A stretch of 64,000 nt of DNA. It comes from Paramacrobiotus metropolitanus (lineage: Eukaryota > Tardigrada > Eutardigrada > Parachela > Macrobiotidae). The translations under genes and the position numbers were made by a program. Shown in pieces: positions 10,612 to 21,188 of this stretch. The DNA lies in NCBI RefSeq assembly GCF_019649055.1, contig NW_026570223.1, positions 3,472,001 to 3,536,000 of the forward strand, read 5' to 3'. The number at the start of each line of letters is the position of its first letter. Within the stretch, counting starts at the first letter, position 1. The notes beneath the pieces were generated by a model. That model ran no database searches. It was not told the origin of the DNA and saw only the letters and a program-made list of their open reading frames with translations.

Positions 10612-12152
10612 CTGGGAGCAAATTTTTCGAATGTTACAGAACTTATTATTTACTTTTAGAAAAGCATTGTACGTGACGCTTGGTTATAAAATGACTGTGC
10701 ATTGAATTTACACTGTATAAAAGTCAACGAGATTCCTTACACTGTTTGGGGCCTTGGATTAACTAGCGTATGTCACAACAATTGCAATAAAATTTTAAAT
10801 AAGTAATTTTAATGTTGCGTATAAACTATAAACTATCAAAGTAATAGCGACCACGCATTGCAGACAATAGTTATGGCTGAAGGCGGAAGCCATCATGATT
10901 ATTAACTGGGACGTAAGTACTGCAACCTGGAAGTGGCGGCACGGACAATACGGTGGCGAATCAGTTGGTTGCTTTCAGCGGGACGAGAGAATATTAAAAA
11001 ATCGCAGAATGGGGCGAACATATAATTTTGGGGATAAACTTGAGCGGAATTTGCTTGGTGGCTGGTCAGGTAAAATTGAAGAAATCTGTTTGACAACTGC
11101 ACAAAAAAACAGAACGTTTCCGAGAAAAAAAATTTTATATTTTTCGTGTCCCAGGTAATTTGAAATTTCCTGCAAGCGGACCGGGAATGCTTAAATGTTC
11201 ACACAATTGTGAACTTACGGATAGCTCGGGAGTAGTTATCGTCAGTGCGGTGAAAAACGAAGCGTGGGCCGTGGATTAAATGTATTTTGGTCATTACAGT
11301 ATTTGCCAGTCAAATTAAATTATTTTAAGCTTAATGTTTTTGAAACACATTAATTTTGCGGTAATGGGTTTATATTTTTTGTAGTAAGTATTCCAACGTG
11401 GATTTATTCCGCGCAGTTTGCGCGGGGTCTACTACTGTGTTTCTAAATGCCTTGCGCCAACAGCTTACAAAGGCTACAATTAAGCGAGGGAAGCCGGTGT
11501 TTTGTAGCAGATTCTAGTGTATCCAGTACAGACAATGCTCTATACAGTAGTAAGTAAAACATTGCGGAAAACTGAAAAGTATTTTTCAGCCCAGTGGTAC
11601 TAAATACTAATGAACAAATACAACCGGCGACGGCATCACCTGTACGAGTAGTCTGGCTTTTTGCATTCACTTGTAAATTTAAATGCGCGGGTAGTTTCGA
11701 TACTTTCTTGCATGTGTTTTGTTACTTTTGTACAAGTAGCCGATAGGTTTGACGGACGGGACTGCAGGTTTAGAATTTACTGAAATGGAAGCGCAATCAC
11801 AGAAACGCAGGACTGCTGTGCAAGAAAATAATATCTGCAGCATTAGCTGTCATTTAGAATTTTTTATAAAATTCGTTAGTTGCAATACAGGATTTCATCT
11901 ACAGAACACCGTCAAAGATATAAAAAAAGCAGCCACTAGCCACATAAGACCGGTAAATTGGCATCGTAAGCTACAGTACAATAATTTAAAACATTCCCTG
12001 GTTACGTTGAGCTGTAGTTAACCCACCAAAGTCAGCTACCAAAAGGAGTGCGAATAATAACTTGAAAATTGGCACTCCAGAACCAAATAATTCAATCAAG
12101 AAAAACTGATTTTTTGAGAATTTTTGTGACCATAGGTCAAGCAGGGCGATAG
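10612..12152. other. Intergenic, no supported gene
   Basis: AT-rich with only short ORFs. Small hairpins occur near 11192 (GTTCACA with TGTGAAC) and 11410 (CCGCGCAGTTTGCGCGG). An upstream exon of the unidentified minus-strand ORF could be hidden here, but none joins in phase. Confidence 0.4.
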
Positions 12153-13264
12153 CCTGCCAAACTGACAGGGATGGGCATCCTGCCATTTGGCAGGTAGCAC
12201 GCCGAAATTTATAAATAGTTATGGGAGGGTAGCACTGGGGCGGGGGAACGCTTTAACGAAAGGCCTCAAAAAGCTCTTCAATTCCAGACAGTGTTGTGGT
12301 CATCGAGATGACCAGTGGTCAGTAATAACAAAAATTGTTAAAAAACTGCACTTTTCGGCCGCCACGCGTTACAACAGATACAGTGTCCACGCTTTTCAGT
12401 AAAAAACGATAGAAAACGATTTTCAGTTAGATAGAAACAACAACTGCATTCTTGCCACTCATACCAGTACAGTACTGGCAGTACATATGCGGTGTTTGCC
12501 GCTGATGTTCGCGTTATACTGTATGGTAACCAATCTTCGTTATTTCCGCTTACTGTTTTCAGCCGACGTTTGGTACCTTTTTAGTGAATAGAGGTTGTAG
12601 AGGGTACTCTACAAACGGTCTCAGCCATCACTAAGCGGTTCATAAGCCAGTAACCACAGCGACACTACCCGCAACGCATCACCTACATCCTAGAGTATAC
12701 GGCGTATGCCGCACCGGCAATGAAAAACTATTCCCGCATGGTCATTTCCGCTATTATCCGCTATAGCTTGGTAACTCAATGACGCCTATTCGTAAGGGAC
12801 AATTTGTACAAAGTGCTGTACAATTTTAAAAATGGCTGGGTGAAATACCTTCCATGAATTTACGTTTACATCAGTTCAAATCTCATCATTTCTTCTAATC
12901 CTGGACTACTCTAGGCATAGTGCTTACTGCGTAGCATATTCGTTTCTCGAATATACTATAAATCTGAATTTTCAAACCGAAACACTTTTTAGGTCCATAA
13001 TTCGCGTTAGTTAATGTTGTTTGCACTTTATTTGTAAATTGTTTTTCAAATTCTCCGCCCAAAAAAAGCGTTTTTTGAAAATTTTCGAGCTTAGTGACCA
13101 CCGGTCATTTCGATGACCACCAAAATACCAACCTTTGTAACACTCTTTTTGCTCGAATTTTTGATTGCCTGTGTGGCTTTCCACTAAGCCTTTGAGATTT
13201 TATATCGAATTTATAGTTTTATTGATAAAGTAGATCCATGCCCATCCCTGTCAAACGTGGCAGG
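12153..13264. mobile_element. Candidate non-autonomous DNA element with long imperfect inverted repeats
   Basis: The left end (12153-12178, CCTGCC...GACAGGGATGGGCAT) recurs reverse-complemented at 13238-13264 with a few differences. A second matching pair lies inside: 12296-12321 (GTGGTCATCGAGATGACC) against 13095-13120 (GGTCATTTCGATGACCAC). The sequence between these pairs shows weaker but collinear inverted similarity, giving arms of about 180-270 bp around about 0.7 kb of noncoding DNA. No transposase ORF is present and no clear target-site duplication was seen. This fits a MITE or foldback element; the outer boundaries are uncertain. Confidence 0.6.
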
Positions 13265-13584
13265 AAATTTTAGGATGACCGTGCTTGTCCGCTGTCCAGT
13301 TATTTTTCTTGTCTTCTAATGATTTTGCAATAAGGGCCGCTAGATTGGCTTGAATTATTTATTTTGGAATTATCTCGTGCTGGGAGGCTGCAGGGGCAAC
13401 GAAGACCTTCGCGAACCCAAAACTCCAGATTTTGGGCACCTTTGGTCACTTGGTGCATGCCCAGACCACACTGTGTTGGACAGTCCGATTTTTAAAAACG
13501 ACACCTAATGTCTCTATTGTGAAATATAACTAAAGAATATGAGCTATGTGCGTTACGGGCTCTTGTAGAAAACGAGTCCCCCGC

Positions 13585-13610
13585 CCTGCCATTTGACAGG
13601 AATGGACGGG
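13585..13610. repeat. Degenerate extra copy of the inverted-repeat end
   Basis: CCTGCCATTTGACAGGAATGG resembles both ends of the element at 12153-13264, 320 bp beyond its right end and seven bases from the mLST8 stop codon. It probably lies in the mLST8 3'UTR. It could be a second element end or a nested insertion. Confidence 0.5.
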
Positions 13611-13616
13611 AACGGG

Positions 13617-15264
13617 TTAAACAGCAGAATCAGCGAATGCCATGGACGTCAAAGCTTTCTGATGCCCGGTATATTCACGCTTTATCGTCTGGTCTTTCAC
13701 TGACCATAGCCGCGCAGCTCCATCGGAAGATGCGGTAATAACGTATTCGGAATCTAAGGAAAAAGCAACATCCCACACCCATCGTTGCCGCTCATCTTTG
13801 AAGCATGTCACTTGACTTAAATCTGAAGTTTTCCAAATTTTGGCAGTCTTATCCGCTGACGCTGTAACTAATAATGTGGAATCAGGACTGAAGCGGACCT
13901 TTAACCCGTATGATGTATGAGCCGTGATGGGAGAAGAATTCGTTCCGGTAGCTTTGAAGTCATTTTGATCCGATTTCAAACCGGAAATCGACCACACATA
14001 GAGTGAGCCTAAAAGATGCAAATTTTTCAAAAATTGTATAACGTACTTTATTATTTAATCAGCGCGGAAATTCTCTGACTGGGTTACTAACTTCGGACTC
14101 GATATTGTTAACTATCGAATACTTTAATTACACTATTTCCTATCCCATGTAATCGACGAAACAAAACAAAAACAGTAAAACCACGAAAGTAAATACTATA
14201 TTTTCTTTTGGTCAAATTTGGTGTGTGATGTACAGAGTACGTAGGCCACTCATAGGTACGGTGTCTCACTGGTGAGCGAAAAAATTCTATTGTACATTCA
14301 TACTGACCAACTTCTGTGCTCGTACTTGTACATAATAGTAATTATACTGTGACTACTCCAACAACCCAACAACTCCTTGTCACAATCGTTTGTGATTTTT
14401 AACTATACAACTAACCAGAAAATTTACACCATTTACTTAATAAAAGAAATGCATTTGCTGATTTGCACAAATATTTTGCTTTAATCGTCACGTCGGGGAG
14501 ACGATATCACAGCAATATTCTAACTCGATGTCTAATCGCAATTATCGCACAATTATTCGCTGCTTTTATTAAAAAGAGATTTTACTAGCACACTTGCAAA
14601 TCTATTCGCTATAAAATTCACGTACTGTAATTAACAAATAATAAAATAAAAATGACACTACTGCAACAATAAAGAACTCGTAGAAGTATCTGTACAACGT
14701 ACCTTTGGATGTCACACAGGCCAAGTAAACGCCTTCCGGATCCACATCGAGAGCCACCACATTGGTGCCTTTTTCCGGATAGAGTTTCTGCGTCTTGTCC
14801 GCCCTCAAATCCCATATGAATATCGTTCCATTTTGGTCGGAGAAAAGCAGGTTGGTCTGGTTCGGGTGCAAGCAAGCGGCACTGAGGGGACAATTGGCTT
14901 GGTTGAGTTTTTGGCAGCTGGTGCTATTCGTCCGCAGATCCCATACTCTGGCTGTTCCATCTTCTCCCGCACTGTACAGCCATCGACCATCCGACTGGAA
15001 ACCGACAGCAATCACGTTTTTGCTTACGCCTTCGTAGGAATGATCATGTTGCGTGTTGGGGGAATTCACTTCGTATAATCTGACGTGCTGGTATCCGGCT
15101 GCTGCCAAGAGATCTTTGCTGGAACTCAGCGCCAGTGCGTTTACCTGCGAGTCCGGATGCTGCACGGTGCGACAGCAGATTCCAGAGTGTGCATGCCAAA
15201 AACGGATCGTGTGGTCATAACCCCCAGTAGCAAGGACGACTCCATTTGGCGAACTTCCCGCCAT
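13617..15264 (-). CDS. LST8: mLST8 / G-beta-L, WD40 subunit of mTOR complexes
   Basis: Two exons: 14703-15264 (first) and 13617-14008, with an intron of 694 nt. They give 317 residues against 326 in human. mLST8 is a seven-bladed WD40 propeller that binds the mTOR kinase domain in TORC1 and TORC2. Diagnostic text includes [86 protein letters not shown], then across the junction [44 protein letters not shown] and [20 protein letters not shown]. The donor is AAAG|GTACGT and the acceptor TTTTAG|GC, phase 1. Start ATG 15264 gives [18 protein letters not shown], matching the family. It diverges from PIGM with about 630 bp between starts, and its 3' end abuts a repeat fragment. Confidence 0.96.
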
Positions 15265-15895
15265 TTAAGCTTTTAGGGGTGCTAAAACAACAGAGTAATT
15301 CAGAAGGTGCCTCTGAGCCTCTCTACATATACAGAGTACTTCAGCATACAGTGAGCGCACTTTAAACGATTAATTTTCCTGAATGATACCACTCTCGAAC
15401 AAAAAAGTTAAAAGTTGTAAAACAATCTATAAAATAAAAGAATACTTTACTTGTTAGTGAGAAACTCAGAAACAATTCATAAAACAGGCTAAAAACACCA
15501 ACTTGCAGGCTTGCAGCGAAGTCACGAAGTTAAAAAACTGGAGATGTATGGCGTAGCCGCCGTAGCGTGTCCAGTTGCTGTTTATTAATTTATCCTTACT
15601 GGCTTACTCCATATGATTTATGATTTACACCCCCGGAGGTTTGTCACCGGCTGCCCGGCACGCCACCACATTTCGGTTTGAAAAAATCCGTAAATTCTGA
15701 CTTTTGTTTTGGATTTCCGTTGTTCTTTAATTTACTATGCTTGCTTACACGGCGTACCCGTATTTGTAGGTTGCCCGTGAAAAAAAAACCTTGGCAGTGA
15801 ATTCTTGGTAATATCAATATGTGTTAGAGTATCATTTTCCCCTGACAGTACACACTGTCGAGTGTCGAGAGCTTTTCTTTACAACTGGACAAGAG
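15265..15895. promoter_or_regulatory. Divergent mLST8/PIGM intergenic region
   Basis: About 630 bp separate the start codons of two divergent housekeeping genes, so both promoters should lie here (inference from layout). No TATA-like or other element was convincing. Confidence 0.5.
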
Positions 15896-18041
15896 ATGGA
15901 GATGGCTGCGACAGCGCCAAAGTACTCCATGCCTACGGAGTTTGAAAAATTTAACACCAAGTTTAGTTTCCTCTACGACCATTTTGCCATTGCTTTTCTG
16001 GTTCGTATGGTCCTGGTGATCTATGGAGAATTTCATGATCAACATTTCGATTTAAATTACACGGATATTGATTATCGTGTGTTTTCGGATGCTGCGGAGT
16101 GGGTTAGCTTGGTAAGCCATACTTTGTGACGATAAGTTATAACTAATCACAAGTTAAGTAAATCCAGGTCCTGCTATATAAGTATCATAACTGTTAACGA
16201 AGTAACACAAGTTTGAATCTCGCAGTTCGCACTCTTCGCAGCAGGCCTTTGTGCAGCTTGTTTGGTTATATTTCAGTTTGTTCTGATTCGCTGAATAACT
16301 TTATAGTTATTGTTTAAAAAACGTTTCCTCATAGTTATGAATTATTGTGGTTATACCGCCCTGTCTAAAGTCTAGACTATAGAGTAAGGCCTTGTGTGCA
16401 TACATTGCGAAATTGCTAAATCATGGTTTACACGAGCTTTGTTTTGGAACAAAACTGTAAAGTTTAACCTTTCGTACACCCAGTACCCACAGTCCCACAG
16501 GAATAAAGTTCAAGCGCGTACAGAATTTATGGTATTATTATTATTGTTATTAATTAGAAAATCTTTGAGTTTGTGGTTTGTTATCCATAGCGACTGCGGA
16601 TAGTAGCGAGTTGCGATGCCAAATTACTAGTAGCATCTTGCGTAAATGGTTGTTTATTTACCGTGCCCAGTTTGTTGTGTCTTTGCTTTTGTTATGTCGT
16701 TTACTTCAGTACTCGCACTACATTTATTCACTATATTGTTCTTGAATATTTCCCAGCACATTTACGTATGTTTGCTACTGTACACTGTACACCGCAGTTG
16801 CATTGTTGTTTTGCACAGGGAAAATCACCTTACAATCGGGATGGATACCGGTATACACCTCTCCTGTCGTACATGCTGCTGCCTAACATGTGGATACATC
16901 CGTCCTTCGGGAAAGTCCTCTTTGCCGGACTGGACATTCTTGCGGCTTACCTCACGTATAAACTCCTTCAGAAGATCCCGCTCGACCGGGACATGATGAA
17001 ACTCTGCATGTTTCTGGCCTTGTACAATCCTGTCGAGATTAATGTATCCACCCGTGGAAACGCGGAATCTGTGATGAGCGTGTTATGCCTCTTGACGTTA
17101 TACTATCACGAAAAACTGCAGTTTCTCCTGTCCGGCGTGATTTTCGGATTGTCTGTGCACTTCAAGATTTATCCGGTCTGTTATGCAATGCCACTGTACT
17201 TTTGGTGCAGCAGTAATTCGAACAATCGGAATGGAGTCATGGATTTATTTTGGCCAACTCGAGAGAGGTCCAGTTTGTAACAGGAGCGGTTGTGGCATTT
17301 GTTGCCCTGACAGGGTTTTTCTACTTGGTTTACGGGCAGGAATTTCTACAAGAAACTTACCTGTACCATTTGACTCGCCGCGATATCCAGCATAATTTCT
17401 CACCATATTTCTACATCATGCGCTTAACCAAAGGAAACCAACCGATCGTTAACTTAATTCCTTTTATTCCTCAAGCGATTCTCTGGGTGTATTTTTCGTT
17501 TCGGTTTTTCCGAGATCTGCCATTTGTTTGCTTCGTTAATACGGCGGTGTTCGTGATTCTGAATAAAGTGTGCACTGTTCAGGTGAGCTAAAGACAATCT
17601 CGGTCGTCACATGATCACGTGATGGAAGTATTTCTCGAGATCCGTATATACCTCTTAATTTAGGCATTCATAAGGCGCCTGTAATGTTTCGATCGGCATT
17701 TTTAATTTTGTGTTAAGGAATTGCCCTACAGATTTTTGTTTAATTTATGTTATACGAAAGTTTGTTGGGTTTGCAGTATTTTATGTGGTATCTCACATTC
17801 CTGCCCCTGGCCATTCCGCGAATCAATCTCCCTCGACAACGTATCCTCTACCTGATATCGGCGTGGTTTTCTTCAATGGCTTTTTTGGTTGGGATCGGCA
17901 TATCTCCTGGAGTTTCAGCAGCGCGATATTGTCTTGCTGGTTTGGGCAGCTAGTTTGGCCTTTATGCTCGTGAATTTAGCGATACTGTTTAACATTGTTT
18001 CATATGCAAAAATTCCCACGGATACGAAAAAAGAAGAATAA
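15896..18041 (+). CDS. PIGM: GPI alpha-1,4-mannosyltransferase I (PIG-M), with frame breaks
   Basis: Exons: 15896-16111, 16819-17212, 17266-17582 and 17777-18041, about 396 residues after allowing for one frame break, against 423 in human. PIG-M is a multi-pass ER enzyme; it adds the first mannose from dolichol-phosphate-mannose to GPI precursors. The lumenal DXD motif is present (NYTDIDYRVFSDA). Other family blocks are YRYTPLLSYMLLPNMW, STRGNAESVMSVL, HFKIYPVCYAMPLYF, ETYLYHLTRRDIQHNFSPYF, LNKVCTVQYFMWYLTFLPL and GSAYLLEFQQRD. The frame changes between exons 2 and 3; a 53-nt intron (17213-17265) with a weak acceptor resolves this. In exon 4 a run of four T at 17867-17870 has one base too many, so the literal frame ends at 17953 and loses the conserved last membrane segments. 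An AATAAA overlaps the restored stop. Confidence 0.88.
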
Positions 18042-18278
18042 AAACAACAACGACGCGGCAACAAAGGATCCATCGTAAAAAACAAAACGATTGTGAAATA
18101 ACGAAAAACTAGAAATTAATCAACGTGAACATTTTGTATATTTTTGTACTCACAAAAGTTATTACTGCACTGTACAATTTTATATTTGCGTCTAGTAAAG
18201 ATATTAGTTTTGTACAAAGAAAGTATTTGACTCTGATAACCGGTATTTTGTCGCATTTTGTGATTCATTGAGCGACCC

Positions 18279-21188
18279 TCATATTACCACCTTGGTGTGG
18301 TTATTGTTAGGTGATTGCTGGTGGCCAGCCCAATCATTCTGGTAGATGCCATCCCTGAAAAAGGAAATGAATAAAATACTACGGACTTGTAGTGTGACAA
18401 GAATTTTTTGTAAAACACAAATTAGAGACCGAAAACAGTACTAAAGTTTTGTACGGCTACGTACGGTTTCGCTTACGGCTCCTACGGGTACGGTACGGTT
18501 ACGGCAAAAATAACCGGATTAATTTGTGTCACAAATTAAGTGTTTTAAGTTTTACTTACTTGCAGTGCATTGCTACGATGCCGTTGTCATCCGCCATGAT
18601 AGAAGGATCCCAAACTGTTGCCATCTGGCTAATATAGTTGCCGTTTTTGTGTATCAGTTCAGTGTCCGACACACGCCCATAAATTTGACCATTCTATTTA
18701 ATTAAGAAAACAATGTTATATGCTTGGAACATAGCTGTAAATGCAACAGGATTAAATCGATCCACAGCAAAAGCATATCTGATGCCGCTTCCGGCTTTTG
18801 CAAAATAAACTATTGCATGCATTATTATCAACTAGAGAAAAACGACTGCATGCATTACTGTCAACTAGAGAAAGTCAGAAAGGCAATAAAATTGATACAC
18901 TGTAACACTGGTGCTAATTCAGTAAGTAATTAAATAATTATTAATATCGTCAGTTATCGTACCTCGTTGTTTAGAGGTCGTAGTTGATTCCATTCAGGAT
19001 TTTCATTTGTCTGTGTTGGGTGTGACTTTACATGGTAAGGCGTATTTAAATTATTGCCGCTGCCATACATTTGACGAGAGTCCATATATGCTAGCTGAAT
19101 TGGCGAACTTCGGGATGGATAATTGGTCTGAATATATAAAGGTGTATCTGATGGGGAGGATATTAAAGATGCTCGATAAATGGCTAACTGCTGCAAATAA
19201 TCCTTCTTTGCCTCTTCCGTCCGCTTCTTGTACATCTAAACAATGATTTGCAAAAACTCATGATAAGTAATGTTATATATTCATCAAATCACTCATCAAA
19301 TCACTAAACCATAGACCTTTAAGCAAATAATATCATGTTAAAGCTTGACGTAGATTAGAAATTATCTGTAGATTCAGATACGCTGCTCATCTCTGTGCAT
19401 ACCGATTTCTTTTCTGGGTCCAAACTGTCCCATAAGCTAGCAACAATCTTGGATACTTCGCCAAAACTAGCATCCGGTTTGGAGCCTTTAATTGTTGCTT
19501 GTTTATCGCGGAAAAATAAGGCGTACGCAGATACCGGTCTGCAAAAATGATTATTGTAAAATTATCGTACGACAACAATAACAAGATTTACCTATTCAGA
19601 TAATTATAGTTTACATGCAGACAGGCGATGGAATTACGAGCGTCTGCAGAGTATGACCTTTACATTTACATGATACGCTAAACTGTGCGAAAATAGTAGT
19701 GCTACGTAAGAAGTGTTTAAGCGAACGCAAACGTTTTCTTACTTTGTGGGTTCATTGGGATCTCGCTTCCGGCGTCTGGGCTTCGAAGGTTTTGATTTTT
19801 TCGCAGTTACCGTGTCTTTGGATTGACGCCTTGACAAGGGTTTCTAAAAACAGATAAAAATTTCGTGCCTGTACGGCTAACAAAAATAACAAAGTTATAG
19901 CCTCAGTTCATATACTGATCTTTAATAAAAAATCAGAAAAATATATTCAGGCAGCCACAAAAATCCTTTCCAGTAGCAAGTGGAAATTTTCACAGAAAGT
20001 CGTTAGAAATAACATCCAACCTAATTTTTAAAAAAAATTCTAAGGCTTTGATTTTAACTTTTGCAATTGCTTACCGGTGCTGGTTCCGAGAACTCCTCCT
20101 CACTAACTGGCGACTGCGAACTGGGAGAATTTCCTCCCGATGAACTGGCACGATTGCGCGACGGTGGCACATGGGCCATATTGTTGCCGACATTAGGACG
20201 TGCCGATGCTGCGCCAGGTAATGATGCATAATTTTCGTAATTAAATACCAAATGATTTCCGCCGCTCGGCTGCTGCTCTGGACCAGGAATATTCTGTACA
20301 CTTTGAGCCACATAGTACATGGGAGAGTTATGAGTAAACGGATCAGGAACATTATTCGATGGGTTATAATAATTCATATTCTGCATGGGATTTTGTGCTG
20401 ACATTTGAAAATGTTCAACGGGAAAATGCTGATGATCCATGTATTGCATCTGTGGGTTAGCGGTATAATACTGTTGTGAAGGATCAACATAATCGTAGCC
20501 ATTGGCATTGGATATCGGTTGCTGGCTAGCGCTGCGTTGTTGTGTGTCCACCGGAAGTTGTGAGAGAATGTTTGCACTATCTGGTCCACTGTACGGCGGC
20601 TGTTGCTGTTGCATTCCGTGACAGTTATTCTCCATGCTACTACCGGTCATCGTGCCGGGCATTGACATCTATGGCACAAGAAAAAACCAATGTTTCAATC
20701 TGCATGATTATGAAATGCAATGAGGAAGACATATTATATTTGACATGATTGCCAGTATCTTAGCCTAAGGGCAAAAAGTGGAATTTAATTTTTGTTGTAA
20801 ACAAGGCATACTTCGAGTAGTGATTCGCACAAATGCCGCATTACGAATCGAGCGGAAAACCGCAAACTATAAAATGTAAATAGAAAGATACATAACTGTA
20901 ATTGCTACCAAATTTCATTTGCGAACGATTAAAGACTACAAGTACAAGATTCAAAAGCGTTCCGTATGTCATTAACTGTAAGATGTGTACTGCAAGTACA
21001 TCACTGTTAAAACGATGCATGCTGTATTATTTCCATTTAAGTAAGTACTACAGCAGTCAAAAAATATTAGTAAACAATATTATATTATATTATTTTATTC
21101 TGTTTTAGCGTACCTGGAAATCGGGGTTAGAAATCATGAATAAAGCATTATCCACGACTGCCCAATCATCATCCAAGGAAAAAGAGCC
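18279..21188 (-). CDS. TOX: TOX-family HMG-box protein, 5' end not found
   Basis: Seven minus-strand exons in transcript order: 21114-21188, 20075-20668, 19743-19843, 19403-19538, 18963-19235, 18560-18693 and 18279-18354. Phases close over 462 residues. The single HMG box spans exons 3-5. It starts with a basic stretch ([20 protein letters not shown]) like the TOX nuclear localisation region, then [37 protein letters not shown] and [23 protein letters not shown] proteins are nuclear factors that bind DNA by structure rather than strict sequence. The long second exon is rich in Gln, Asn, Pro and Tyr, as expected for a disordered activation region. The last two exons ([32 protein letters not shown]) do not resemble the cysteine-containing C-terminus of vertebrate TOX. 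The methionine at 20668 directly follows an acceptor, so translation may start further 5'. Confidence 0.88.
18814..18873. repeat. Two-copy tandem repeat in a TOX intron
   Basis: A 27-bp unit at 18814-18840 recurs at 18847-18873 with two differences (TGCATGCATTATTATCAACT against TGCATGCATTACTGTCAACT). It is intronic with no coding role. Confidence 0.75.

Noticed and set aside
17861-17920. Intron as the cause of the PIGM exon 4 frame change
   Set aside because: The only donor/acceptor pairs of suitable size do not restore the phase and would remove residues conserved with human PIG-M.
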